Shown: positions 1-6,906 of the stretch, piece after piece
How the letters are laid out: each line of letters opens with the position of its first letter
Numbering within the stretch: position 1 is the stretch's first letter
Source of the DNA: Parvularcula sp964556115
GTDB lineage: Bacteria; Pseudomonadota; Alphaproteobacteria; Caulobacterales; Parvularculaceae
NCBI GenBank assembly: GCA_964556115.1
Contig: CAZKVC010000002.1
Coordinates: 213,522-277,521, forward strand
DNA length: 64,000 nucleotides
Reading direction: 5' to 3'
Notes under the pieces: model-generated
The model's input: only the letters and a program-made list of their open reading frames with translations
Told to the model about the DNA's origin: nothing
The model's database searches: none
Program-made: the position numbers and the translations under genes

Positions 1-296
1 AGGGCGGAAAGAACGAGGAGGCCCGTGATGAGATAGAACTCGTCCGGCCAGATCTCGATCCCGAAGAAATAGAGCCGGCTGCCCGCAAAATCCGCGAGGA
101 CAGCCTGGCTGGGCTCCTGCGGAGCGCGGGACCAGCGGATCCAGGGCAGGCCGTAGTAGATGCCCAGGGTGACGAACAGCACGATCCACTTCGTGACGCG
201 GTACTTGCCCTTCACCAGTTGCGGGTGGATCGCCTCCCGCTTGGCATAGAGCTGAGGCGGGTCCTGCTGGGGTGCTGCTCCGTCATCGAAGGCCAT
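1..296 (-). CDS. ccoG: CcoG/FixG/RdxA cbb3 maturation ferredoxin (N-terminal part)
   Basis: Only the first 98 residues are inside the window; the gene runs off the left edge. The visible part reads as the CcoG N-terminus: a polar start, a LYAKREAIHPQLVKGKYR stretch, then a first membrane segment with GIYYGLPWIRW, and a YFFGIEIWPDEFY motif before the next membrane segment. CcoG is a membrane-bound polyferredoxin that acts in copper handling during assembly of cbb3 oxidase. Its ATG lies 5 bp after the ccoP stop, so it is the fifth gene of the ccoNOQPG operon. The iron-sulfur cysteines are outside the window and cannot be checked. Confidence 0.88.
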   Translation of the reverse strand, partial: MAFDDGAAPQQDPPQLYAKREAIHPQLVKGKYRVTKWIVLFVTLGIYYGLPWIRWSRAPQEPSQAVLADFAGSRLYFFGIEIWPDEFYLITGLLVLSA

Positions 297-301
297 GGTG
301 C

Positions 302-1270
302 TCACCGCTTGTCCCTGATCTCCGTCCGGTCGCTGGAAGCCGGGAGTTCGAGGCTTCCAAGCTCGATGGCGTCGTCATTCTCGGCCGCGATTTCGGGCTC
401 ACCCCCGCCAAGCGCGTGGACGTAGATCGACAGTGCGGTGATCGTCGCCTCATCGAGGCGCTCGCTCCAATAAGGCATCACACCGTGCTGGGGCGCGTAG
501 ATCTGTGAGCGGATCGACAGGCGGTCGCCGCCATAGAGCCATTCGGCATCAGCAAGGTTCGGCGCGCCCTGGCTGCGGTCGCCAAGGCCGTTTTCTCCGT
601 GGCAGGCTGCGCACTGGGCCTGGTAGATCGGCGCGGCGCGTTCGAGAGCTTCCGTATCGCCTTGCGGCTCCGAGAAGTTCTGCACGAAGGTCGTCATGTC
701 GCGGATCTGCTGCGAGTTCAGGATACCCGTCTCACCGAAGGCCGGCATGAAGGAGATGCGCTGTTCCTGATGGCCCGAGCGGATGCCGCGGACGAGGGTC
801 TGCTTGATTTCCGTGAGCGAGCCGCCCCACAGCCAGACATCGTCGGCGAGGTTGGGGTAGCCTTCATAGCCCCGGCCACCAACGCCGTGGCAGGTCGCGC
901 AATTGTCACCGAAGGCAGAAGCGCCCGCGGCCATCGCGAACTGGAAAAGCTCCGGATCACGCTCGATCTCCTCTAGCGACGCTGAGGTCAGAAGGCGCTC
1001 TGCAAGCTCTTCACGCTGAGCGCTGGCGAGCGCCATTTCCTGTGCCACATTCACCCGCTCCGAGTGGTTGCGGAGCCCGGGGATGCCGGGGAAGGACGGC
1101 ATGAAGATGCAGTAGATCACCGCCCAGAAGATCGTGGCGTAGAAGATGATCAGCCACCAGCGGGGCAGAGGCGTGTTCAGTTCCTTGATGCCGTCCCATT
1201 CGTGCCCGGTGGTCTCGGTTCCGGTGTGCTGGTCCACATCCTTGGTGGTTTGATGCTTGGGATCAGTCAT
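302..1270 (-). CDS. ccoP: cbb3-type cytochrome c oxidase, diheme subunit III (CcoP)
   Basis: This 322-aa protein is the diheme c subunit that passes electrons to CcoO/CcoN in the inner membrane. A short cytoplasmic N-terminus is followed by one membrane segment (about residues 37-56). Two periplasmic cytochrome c domains follow, with heme motifs CATCH (124-128) and CAACH (220-224). Candidate sixth-ligand methionines lie in SFMPAF and GVMPYW. The acidic C-terminal tail of about 35 residues is not a heme domain. The start overlaps the end of ccoQ by 8 bp, which indicates coupled translation. Confidence 0.96.
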   Translation of the reverse strand: MTDPKHQTTKDVDQHTGTETTGHEWDGIKELNTPLPRWWLIIFYATIFWAVIYCIFMPSFPGIPGLRNHSERVNVAQEMALASAQREELAERLLTSASLEEIERDPELFQFAMAAGASAFGDNCATCHGVGGRGYEGYPNLADDVWLWGGSLTEIKQTLVRGIRSGHQEQRISFMPAFGETGILNSQQIRDMTTFVQNFSEPQGDTEALERAAPIYQAQCAACHGENGLGDRSQGAPNLADAEWLYGGDRLSIRSQIYAPQHGVMPYWSERLDEATITALSIYVHALGGGEPEIAAENDDAIELGSLELPASSDRTEIRDKR

Positions 1271-1424
1271 TGTCTTTGTCCTCGTCCTCGAGGGGAGCGT
1301 GAGCGGCCTTGTCGAAGGTTTTGCGGTTCCCGGGCCTGAAGGCGTAGAAGAGCACCAGGGCGAAAGCGGCGACGAACAGGATCAGGCCGAAGGTCTGGGC
1401 GATGTCGGAAAGAAGAACGTGCAT
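1263..1424 (-). CDS. ccoQ: cbb3 oxidase small subunit (CcoQ)
   Basis: This is a 53-aa single-span membrane protein with a hydrophobic helix at about residues 8-27, then FYAFRPGNRKTFDKAA and an acidic tail ending in DEDKDND. That size, the FRPG motif after the helix and the position between ccoO and ccoP identify CcoQ (FixQ), which stabilises the oxidase. I chose the ATG at 1424, 4 bp after the ccoO stop. A longer reading frame from 1535 would run back through ccoO and adds a basic, non-conserved extension. Confidence 0.9.
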   Translation of the reverse strand: MHVLLSDIAQTFGLILFVAAFALVLFYAFRPGNRKTFDKAAHAPLEDEDKDND

Positions 1425-1428
1425 AAGG

Positions 1429-2217
1429 TCAGCCTTCTTCCTTGCCGGTCTCGCGGGCGGAGACGGCGATATCGTCCGTATCCCGCTGCAGCTTGTCCTC
1501 GATCGGGATGGTGCTGAAATCGACCATGGTGCCAAGGACCTGGAGATAGGCGATCAGGGCATCCATCTCAGTCACCTGGCGGTTGTCGGAGAAGTCAGGG
1601 ATGACCGCGGTGGGCCAGCGTTCCTCGAAACCTGCGAAGTCTTCCGAAGTGGGCGATCCTGCCTGCAGGAGGAGGTCGGCTTCGGCCTCCTCGATCTGCT
1701 CGTCGGTATAGGGAACACCGACGCGGCGGTTGGCCACCATCTTCGCACCGATGCGCGCCGTCTCGAGGCTTCGTTCGTTGAGGAAGGCATAGGGCGGCAT
1801 GACTGATTCCGGCACAAGGCTACGCGGATCGATCAGGTGCTGGCGGTGCCAGGCGTCGGAATACTTGCCGCCGACGCGCGCGAGGTCGGGGCCCGTCCTC
1901 TTCGAGCCCCATTGGAAGGGGTGATCGTACATGCTTTCGGCCGCCAGGGAGTAGTGACCGTAGCGCTCGACCTCGTCACGCAAGGGACGGATCATCTGGC
2001 TGTGGCAGCTGTAGCAGCCCTCGCGGATGTAGATGTCCCGGCCCGCGAGCTCCAGCGGGGTGTAGGGACGAACGCCGTCGACTTCCTCGATGGTGTTCTC
2101 CACGTAGAAGAGCGGGGCGATCTCGATCAGTCCCCCGATCGACACCACCACAAGAATGGCGGCGACAAGGGGTCCTGAATGTTTCTCGAGAAAGCTGTGG
2201 CGGTTCATGATCGACAT
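1429..2217 (-). CDS. ccoO: cbb3-type cytochrome c oxidase, monoheme subunit II (CcoO)
   Basis: This 262-aa subunit carries the monoheme cytochrome c domain of cbb3 oxidase. It has one N-terminal membrane anchor (about 17-37) and a periplasmic domain with the heme motif CYSCH at 68-72, followed by the family sequence SQMIRPLRDEVERYGHYS. GPDLARVGGKYSDAWH and MPPYAFL are also typical of CcoO. A second ATG nine bases downstream (MNRHSF) is an equally possible start. The gene lies between ccoN (6 bp away) and ccoQ. Confidence 0.96.
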   Translation of the reverse strand: MSIMNRHSFLEKHSGPLVAAILVVVSIGGLIEIAPLFYVENTIEEVDGVRPYTPLELAGRDIYIREGCYSCHSQMIRPLRDEVERYGHYSLAAESMYDHPFQWGSKRTGPDLARVGGKYSDAWHRQHLIDPRSLVPESVMPPYAFLNERSLETARIGAKMVANRRVGVPYTDEQIEEAEADLLLQAGSPTSEDFAGFEERWPTAVIPDFSDNRQVTEMDALIAYLQVLGTMVDFSTIPIEDKLQRDTDDIAVSARETGKEEG

Positions 2218-2223
2218 GTCAGG

Positions 2224-3891
2224 TCACTCCGCAGGAACGGTTGAGCCGGTAGGGGCAGGGTCCGTCTTCGGCGTGATCTCGCTTTGACGTACCCGGCCCT
2301 TGGCCGTCTGGTGGAGGTTGAAGCACATGATCAGGGCACCGCTGAGGTAGAGGACACCGCCAAGCATCCGGATCACGTAAGGAATGTGTTTCGCTTCCAC
2401 GGTCTCCACGAAGGAGTATTGCAGGAAGCCGAGCTCATCATAGGCGCGCCATTGGAGACCTTCCGTGATCCCCGCAACCCACATCGCGCAGATGTAGAGG
2501 ATGATGCCCAGGGTCGCGATCCAGAAGTGCCATTCGACGAGGGCAAGCGAGTAGAGGCGCTCGCGCTTCCAGACCCACTGCGTCAGGCAGTAAAGGGCGC
2601 CGAAGCTGATGAAGCCGACCCAGCCGAGCGAGCCCGAGTGAACGTGGCCGATGCCCCATTCGGTGTAGTGCGACAGCGAGTTGACCGCGCGGACCGAGAG
2701 AAGCGGGCCTTCGAAGGTCGACATGCCATAGAAGGCGAGACTGACGATCATCATGCGGACAACCGGGTCTGTGCGCAGTTTGTCCCAGGCGCCCGACAGG
2801 GTCATCACGCCGTTGATCATGCCGCCCCAGCTGGGCATCCAGAGCATGATCGAGAACACCATGCCCAGGGTCTGCGCCCATTCGGGAAGCGCCGTGTAGT
2901 GAAGGTGGTGGGGGCCGGCCCAGATATAGATGAAGATCAGCGACCAGAAGTGGACGATCGACAGACGGTAGGAATAGACCGGACGGTTCACACGCTTCGG
3001 AATGAAGTAGTACATGATCGCGAGGAACCCCGCGGTCAGGAAGAAGCCCACAGCGTTGTGGGCGTACCACCACTGGGTCAACGCATCCTGCACCCCGCCG
3101 AAAAGCGCATAGCTGCGGCTCTCGAGAAGAGAAACAGGCACGGAGAGGTTGTTGACGACGTGCAGCATTGCCACGGTGACGATGAAGGCGAGGTAGAACC
3201 AGTTCGCCACATAGATATGCGGCTCCTTGCGCTTCCAGATCGTGCCGAGAAAAACCAGGAGGTAGGCGACCCAGACGACGGTCAGCCAAAGGTCCGCATA
3301 CCATTCGGGCTCGGCATATTCCTTCGACTGGGTGATCCCCATCAGATAGCCGGTCGCCGCGATGACGATGAAGAGGTTGTAGCCCCAGAAGACGAACCAG
3401 GGGAGCGTGCCGCCGAAGAGCCGCGCACGGGTCGTCCGCTGAATGACGTAGAAGGACGTCGCGATCAGGACGTTGCCGCCGAAGGCGAAGATCACCGCCG
3501 AGGTGTGGACCGGGCGCAGACGGCTGAAATTGAGCTGCGGCGCGTTCGGCCAGGAAAGAAGCTCAGGGAAAGCTAGCTGGGCGGCGAGAATCGTTCCGAC
3601 GAGGAAGCCTGCCACGCCCCAGAAGGCGGAAACGCCGACCCCCGCCTTGACGATGTTCATGTTGTAGCTGTTCGGGTCCGGCCGCTTGCCGCCCTGAAGC
3701 TGCATCAACAGCGCGTAGAGCCCCCCGCAGAACGCTGTGAGGAACATCAGCGAGTGGATCTGCATCGCCGCTTCCGGCGTCGCCATCGCTACGATGAAGA
3801 AGAAAAAGGCACCGATCGCCAGAAAAATGGCGAGGTAGGGGATCTCAGCGCCGTATTCGACGGAGTTATTGGCGGTTGCAGGTCCTGTCAC
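2224..3891 (-). CDS. ccoN: cbb3-type cytochrome c oxidase, catalytic subunit I (CcoN)
   Basis: CcoN is the heme b/heme b3-CuB subunit that reduces O2. About twelve membrane helices carry the expected histidines: RPVHTSAVIFAFGGN (heme b), QWWYAHNAVGF (CuB), GPHHLHYTALPEW (CuB pair) and GIGHVHSGSLGW (hemes). I start it at the GTG at 3891 (555 aa), preceded by AGGAG at 4 bp and AAGGAGG slightly further up. The upstream ATG at 3954 would add 21 non-conserved residues and almost abut the FixK-type dyad at 3955-3972, leaving no room for a promoter. The gene heads the operon and is probably switched on at low oxygen through that site. Confidence 0.96.
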   Translation of the reverse strand: MTGPATANNSVEYGAEIPYLAIFLAIGAFFFFIVAMATPEAAMQIHSLMFLTAFCGGLYALLMQLQGGKRPDPNSYNMNIVKAGVGVSAFWGVAGFLVGTILAAQLAFPELLSWPNAPQLNFSRLRPVHTSAVIFAFGGNVLIATSFYVIQRTTRARLFGGTLPWFVFWGYNLFIVIAATGYLMGITQSKEYAEPEWYADLWLTVVWVAYLLVFLGTIWKRKEPHIYVANWFYLAFIVTVAMLHVVNNLSVPVSLLESRSYALFGGVQDALTQWWYAHNAVGFFLTAGFLAIMYYFIPKRVNRPVYSYRLSIVHFWSLIFIYIWAGPHHLHYTALPEWAQTLGMVFSIMLWMPSWGGMINGVMTLSGAWDKLRTDPVVRMMIVSLAFYGMSTFEGPLLSVRAVNSLSHYTEWGIGHVHSGSLGWVGFISFGALYCLTQWVWKRERLYSLALVEWHFWIATLGIILYICAMWVAGITEGLQWRAYDELGFLQYSFVETVEAKHIPYVIRMLGGVLYLSGALIMCFNLHQTAKGRVRQSEITPKTDPAPTGSTVPAE

Positions 3892-3954
3892 GGTTCTCCT
3901 CGCCTCCTTGATGGATGGGCTGTCGCCCAAACTCGCGGAAATGCGAGGCTGCAT

Positions 3955-3972
3955 CTTTGCGTCGGCGCAAAG
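3955..3972. promoter_or_regulatory. FixK/FNR-type operator in the ccoN divergent promoter
   Basis: CTTTGCG-TCGG-CGCAAAG is a perfect inverted repeat with 7-bp arms and a 4-bp spacer. Its core TTGC-N6-GCAA fits the FixK consensus TTG(A/C)-N6-(T/G)CAA and the FNR layout TTG-N8-CAA. The centre is 72 bp before the ccoN GTG. Activation from about -41.5 would leave a leader of roughly 30 nt. It is also 41 bp before the ATG of the divergent gene at 4005, so it may serve both directions. A Crp/Fnr regulator with the matching recognition helix is encoded at 5235-5798. Confidence 0.75.
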
Positions 3973-4004
3973 ACCGGGAGGGAGGCATGTAGAAAGTTCC
4001 TGCC

Positions 4005-4256
4005 ATGACAGGTTCGAGCGGCAGAAAGATCGCCTGCGGTCTCGCCGTGCTCGGCATGGCGGGCTCGCTGGCGTCCGCCATGGTGCCTGAAGATTCCCTG
4101 ATGGTGACGGTCTGCCGCCCTGGCGGCATCGTTGAACGTGTGCCCTTCGAGCTGCCGGGCGATGATGGTCCGGGCGACGAGCCCGTGCAGGCCTGTCACG
4201 GCAGCGCCGTCCTCTCCCGCCGGGGAGAAAAGCTGCCGCTCCCGGACATGGTGTAA
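4005..4256 (+). CDS. Small exported protein divergent from ccoN, function unknown
   Basis: This is an 83-aa protein. A short basic start and a hydrophobic segment (about 8-26) look like a signal peptide or anchor, with ASA as a possible cleavage point near residue 25. The rest is a small polar domain with one cysteine in VTVCRPGG, an acidic stretch, and a second cysteine in QACHGS. The two cysteines and adjacent histidine could bind a metal or form a disulfide; this is inference. The gene is backed by a strong terminator starting right after its TAA and by a promoter region shared with ccoN. No good ribosome binding site is visible, and a transcript activated from the dyad could be nearly leaderless. 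Confidence 0.55.
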   Translation: MTGSSGRKIACGLAVLGMAGSLASAMVPEDSLMVTVCRPGGIVERVPFELPGDDGPGDEPVQACHGSAVLSRRGEKLPLPDMV

Positions 4257-4276
4257 GCCTGGGCGCCAGGCTTTTT
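4257..4276 (+). terminator. Rho-independent terminator of the small exported-protein gene
   Basis: GCCTGG-GCG-CCAGGC forms a 6-bp perfect stem with a 3-nt loop, followed directly by TTTTT. It begins one base after the TAA of the 4005-4256 gene, which argues that this short gene is real. Confidence 0.85.
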
Positions 4277-4313
4277 CTACATGGACTGAGGGGGCGCGGC
4301 CTCCGATGGCGGC

Positions 4314-4338
4314 AAAAAAAACGGGCCCGGGGGCCCGT
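4314..4338 (-). terminator. Rho-independent terminator of the usp end of the fix row
   Basis: Read on the minus strand, ACGGGCCC and GGGCCCGT form an 8-bp GC-rich stem with a very short loop, followed by a run of T. It lies 25 bp after the stop of the universal stress protein gene and ends transcription of the fixL-to-usp row. Confidence 0.85.
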
Positions 4339-4362
4339 TTCTCCGATTGAGGTGTGGGTCCG

Positions 4363-5169
4363 TCAGTGGACCATGATGATGGGAAGCTCCGTGTTCTTGA
4401 TAAGCTTCCGGGTCACCCCGCCAAGGATGCGTTCGCGGAAGCGGGAGCGTGAGTAAGCGCCGATCAGTACCGCGTCGGCGCCCATATTGCGGGCTTCGGC
4501 CATGATGGTCGCGCCGACGCTGTCTTCGGTCCGCTTCACGGTCTTGCCCGTCGCTTTGATGCCGCCGAGGCGGAGACCCTCCGCCACAGCCTCCGGTTCG
4601 GGGGTATCGTCGCGGGCCTGCCCGACAGTCAGGACGCTGACCTCTTCCGCATCGGCGAGGAGCGGCCGCGCGACTGCCAATGCCCGCGCGGCTTCGATGC
4701 TGCCGTTCCAGGCCGCGAGGATCTTGCGGGGCGCGGTCGGTTTGCCGGAACTCGGGGCGATCAGGACGGGGCGGCCCGAGCCGATCATGATCGCCTCGAT
4801 AAGATCGGTCGCGTCGTTGCGTCCTGCGAGTTCCGGGGTCGCGGTGACGATGAGATCGGCCGTCCGGGCGGCTGCGCCGAGATCGGCATATTCGTCGCCC
4901 CTGCGTTGCAGCCACTTGGAAGGATGGTCGCCGCAGGCATCGGAGAAGCCCTGCTTCATGAGGGAGGCGCGTTCTTCGACCCCGCGCTCCCAATCCTTCA
5001 TGATCTCCGTGTTCCAATAATAATCGGCGATGGGAGCGGAGGGTTCGCCCTGGACGTGAAGGCCGACAAGAGTTGCGCCGCTTTCCGCGGCCAGCGCGCG
5101 TGCCCATGCCATGGCGGTGGGCAGGCTGTCCTTGTCGTAAGTGGGAACGAAGACGGTACCGAGTTTCAT
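4363..5169 (-). CDS. Universal stress protein, tandem UspA domains
   Basis: The 268-aa protein contains two Usp domains (about 1-140 and 145-268). The second keeps the ATP-binding signature: ILAAWNGS near its start, then GADAVLIGAYSRSR and ending GGVTRKLIKNTELPIIMVH. The first domain starts GTVFVPTYD and is more divergent. Usp proteins of this tandem type help cells survive low oxygen, starvation and other stresses. It is the last gene of the fixL-fixJ-receiver-fixK row, 65 bp after the Crp/Fnr gene, so co-regulation with the oxygen response is likely. Confidence 0.88.
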   Translation of the reverse strand: MKLGTVFVPTYDKDSLPTAMAWARALAAESGATLVGLHVQGEPSAPIADYYWNTEIMKDWERGVEERASLMKQGFSDACGDHPSKWLQRRGDEYADLGAAARTADLIVTATPELAGRNDATDLIEAIMIGSGRPVLIAPSSGKPTAPRKILAAWNGSIEAARALAVARPLLADAEEVSVLTVGQARDDTPEPEAVAEGLRLGGIKATGKTVKRTEDSVGATIMAEARNMGADAVLIGAYSRSRFRERILGGVTRKLIKNTELPIIMVH

Positions 5170-5204
5170 GGCTTGGCTCCTTTATGGCCGTAGTCTTACC
5201 GAAG

Positions 5205-5226
5205 CGGACGGCCGAATAACCGTCCG
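5205..5226. repeat. Inverted repeat between the Crp/Fnr gene and usp
   Basis: CGGACGG-CCGAATAA-CCGTCCG is a perfect 7-bp inverted repeat with an 8-base spacer, placed in the 65-bp gap. No T-run follows on the minus strand, so it is not a clear intrinsic terminator. It could be an operator for usp or an mRNA processing/attenuation hairpin. Confidence 0.5.
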
Positions 5227-5234
5227 TACGCAAC

Positions 5235-5798
5235 TTATGCTGCCAGCGCACCGCCCATGCGGTAGCTGCGGCTGCCGACCTTGGTCAGGGTTTCGTCCCG
5301 CTGCCACTGGGCGAAGGTCCGGCTGACCGTTTCGAGGGTCAGTCCCGTGAAGTCGGCAATCTGCTGGCGGGTGAGGGGCAGGTCGAAGACCTCTCCGTCC
5401 TGGCCGAGACAATCGGCGGCAAGGCGGACGAATTCGAGAAGCCGCTCGCTGGCGCTCTTGCGCGACAGCATGGTGATATGGCGGCGCTCGAAAGCCAGCC
5501 GGTCGCGCATCTGTTCGAGAACGAACTGCACCGTATCTGGATGGGAGAAGAGCTCGCTGGTCTCGAACCAGGCAACCTGCGACGGTATGAGGGCTTCGGC
5601 GAAATGGTCGAGGCAGCCGCTGCATTCGAAGTGAAGAAAATCGCCGGGTCCGGCGAGATCGAGGACCTGGCGGCGTCCGTCGGGAAGAAGGGCATAGAGG
5701 ATCACGGCGCCGGACAGCAGCTTCGGCACTTTCTTCGTGCCTCCGCCCGCGCGGAAGATCGTCTGGCGTTTGGTGTAGGCCTGAACCGTCGAAATCAT
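5235..5798 (-). CDS. fixK: Crp/Fnr-family transcription regulator, FixK-like
   Basis: This is a 187-aa Crp/Fnr regulator with an N-terminal cupin-like effector domain (LLSGAVILYALLPDGRRQVLDLAGPGDFL) and a C-terminal winged helix (LTRQQIADFTGLTLETVSRTF). The recognition helix has E-x-x-S-R, as in FNR and FixK, which predicts TTG-N8-CAA targets like the dyad before ccoN. There is no N-terminal cysteine cluster, so it is FixK-like rather than an oxygen-sensing FNR. It does carry a CSGC pair near residue 60. GGGAGG lies 5 bp before the ATG. It follows the fixLJ and receiver genes. The gene name is by role and is not proven. Confidence 0.85.
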   Translation of the reverse strand: MISTVQAYTKRQTIFRAGGGTKKVPKLLSGAVILYALLPDGRRQVLDLAGPGDFLHFECSGCLDHFAEALIPSQVAWFETSELFSHPDTVQFVLEQMRDRLAFERRHITMLSRKSASERLLEFVRLAADCLGQDGEVFDLPLTRQQIADFTGLTLETVSRTFAQWQRDETLTKVGSRSYRMGGALAA

Positions 5799-5875
5799 GG
5801 GATCCTCCCTGTTGGCCAGAACGTCGCAGAACGGCGGGTAGGAGAGAATCCGGGTCCCTTCGTACGGGGTTGTGC

Positions 5876-6250
5876 TTACCCGGAGGCGATCGCGGTCAGG
5901 AGCTTTTGCGGATCGAGGGGCTTGCGGAAGGCCGCGAAGGGCTCGATCTGCGCCACGCCTTCCTTGAACGCGGTCGAGCGCAAGCCGGAAATAACAGCAA
6001 TCCGCGTCGTGTGCTGACGGCGCCGCAGGATGGAGGCGATCTCCGGCCCGCTGATTCCCGGCAGGTCGATGTCCAGAAGGACGAGGTCGTGCTTGCCGGG
6101 CAGCGATTCCTTCAAGAAGGCCATGCCGTCGGCATAGCCCGTCACCTCATAGCCGGCATCGCCGAGCAGCATGAGGAGCGCTTCCCGCACCGCGGCGTCG
6201 TCCTCGACGACAAATACGCGGCGGGGGGAGGGGGAAGCCTGAAAGGACAT
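5876..6250 (-). CDS. Single-domain response regulator receiver protein
   Basis: The protein is a lone CheY-like receiver of about 124 aa with no output domain. It has the acidic pair VVEDD, the phospho-accepting aspartate in LLDIDLPG, the serine in VISG and the lysine in FRKPLD, so it should be phosphorylatable. A TTG three codons upstream, with GAGG at 5 bp, is an alternative start. It sits between fixJ (63 bp) and the fixK-like gene (77 bp). It may act as a phosphate sink or competitor for FixL, but this is inferred from position only. Confidence 0.85.
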   Translation of the reverse strand: MSFQASPSPRRVFVVEDDAAVREALLMLLGDAGYEVTGYADGMAFLKESLPGKHDLVLLDIDLPGISGPEIASILRRRQHTTRIAVISGLRSTAFKEGVAQIEPFAAFRKPLDPQKLLTAIASG

Positions 6251-6312
6251 GGCGGCCAAGATAGCCTCGCGCCGTCATCTGTCCTTGCGTCACCGCAAAT
6301 AACCGAAAGGGT

Positions 6313-6906
6313 TCAGGAAGAAACAGTCAGAAGCCTGACGAGACCTGCTACGTTGCGGACCTCGAGTTTCTTCAAGACCCGGGCGCGGTGGATCTCGACA
6401 GTGCGCGGGCTGCAGTCGAGCGTGCGGGCGACTTCCTTGTTGGTGAGCCCCTCATGAAGGAGAAGCGCCACCTCCCGCTCGCGCGGGGTCAGCTCGTCGA
6501 GAAGCTCCGTCGGGGCCGATTCCGCAGGGTCCCGTACGTTGCCGGCTTCCTCGATCGCCTGGACGAGTTCCTCCGCGGTGAAGGGTTTCTCGATGAAGCC
6601 GAACGCGCCAAGCTTCATCGCCTGGACGGCTGCCTGAACATCGGCATGGGCGCTGATCATCACGATGGGGAAGCCGGGTTCCCTGCCGTCTGCGGTCAAG
6701 GCGCGCAGTACGTCGAAACCGCTTTTGCCGGGCATCTTGAGGTCGAGAAAGACCAGCGCCCAGGGCTCTTCCGTGCCATGATCGAGAAAAGCCTCGCCAT
6801 TGGCAAAACTCGTCACGTCGAAACCGGCAGCCTCCAGCACCAGAACCGCACTGTCGCGGATGCTGGCATCGTCATCGACAATGGCGATCGGGCGCCCCTC
6901 ACTCAT
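6313..6906 (-). CDS. fixJ: FixJ-type two-component response regulator
   Basis: The 197-aa regulator has a receiver domain (DDD near residue 11, phospho-aspartate D55 in LDLKMPG, lysine in EKPF) and a C-terminal LuxR/FixJ helix-turn-helix (about 138-184; LTPREREVALLLHEGLTNKEVA, RTVEIHRARV). It overlaps the end of fixL by 8 bp. In known systems FixL phosphorylates FixJ at low oxygen, and FixJ then turns on fixK and other genes. Here the fixK-like gene is two genes downstream. Confidence 0.93.
   Translation of the reverse strand: MSEGRPIAIVDDDASIRDSAVLVLEAAGFDVTSFANGEAFLDHGTEEPWALVFLDLKMPGKSGFDVLRALTADGREPGFPIVMISAHADVQAAVQAMKLGAFGFIEKPFTAEELVQAIEEAGNVRDPAESAPTELLDELTPREREVALLLHEGLTNKEVARTLDCSPRTVEIHRARVLKKLEVRNVAGLVRLLTVSS

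Noticed and set aside
2284..3576. Open frame of 430 codons opposite ccoN
   Set aside because: It mirrors conserved ccoN coding sequence and its translation is highly charged without a fold I can recognise.
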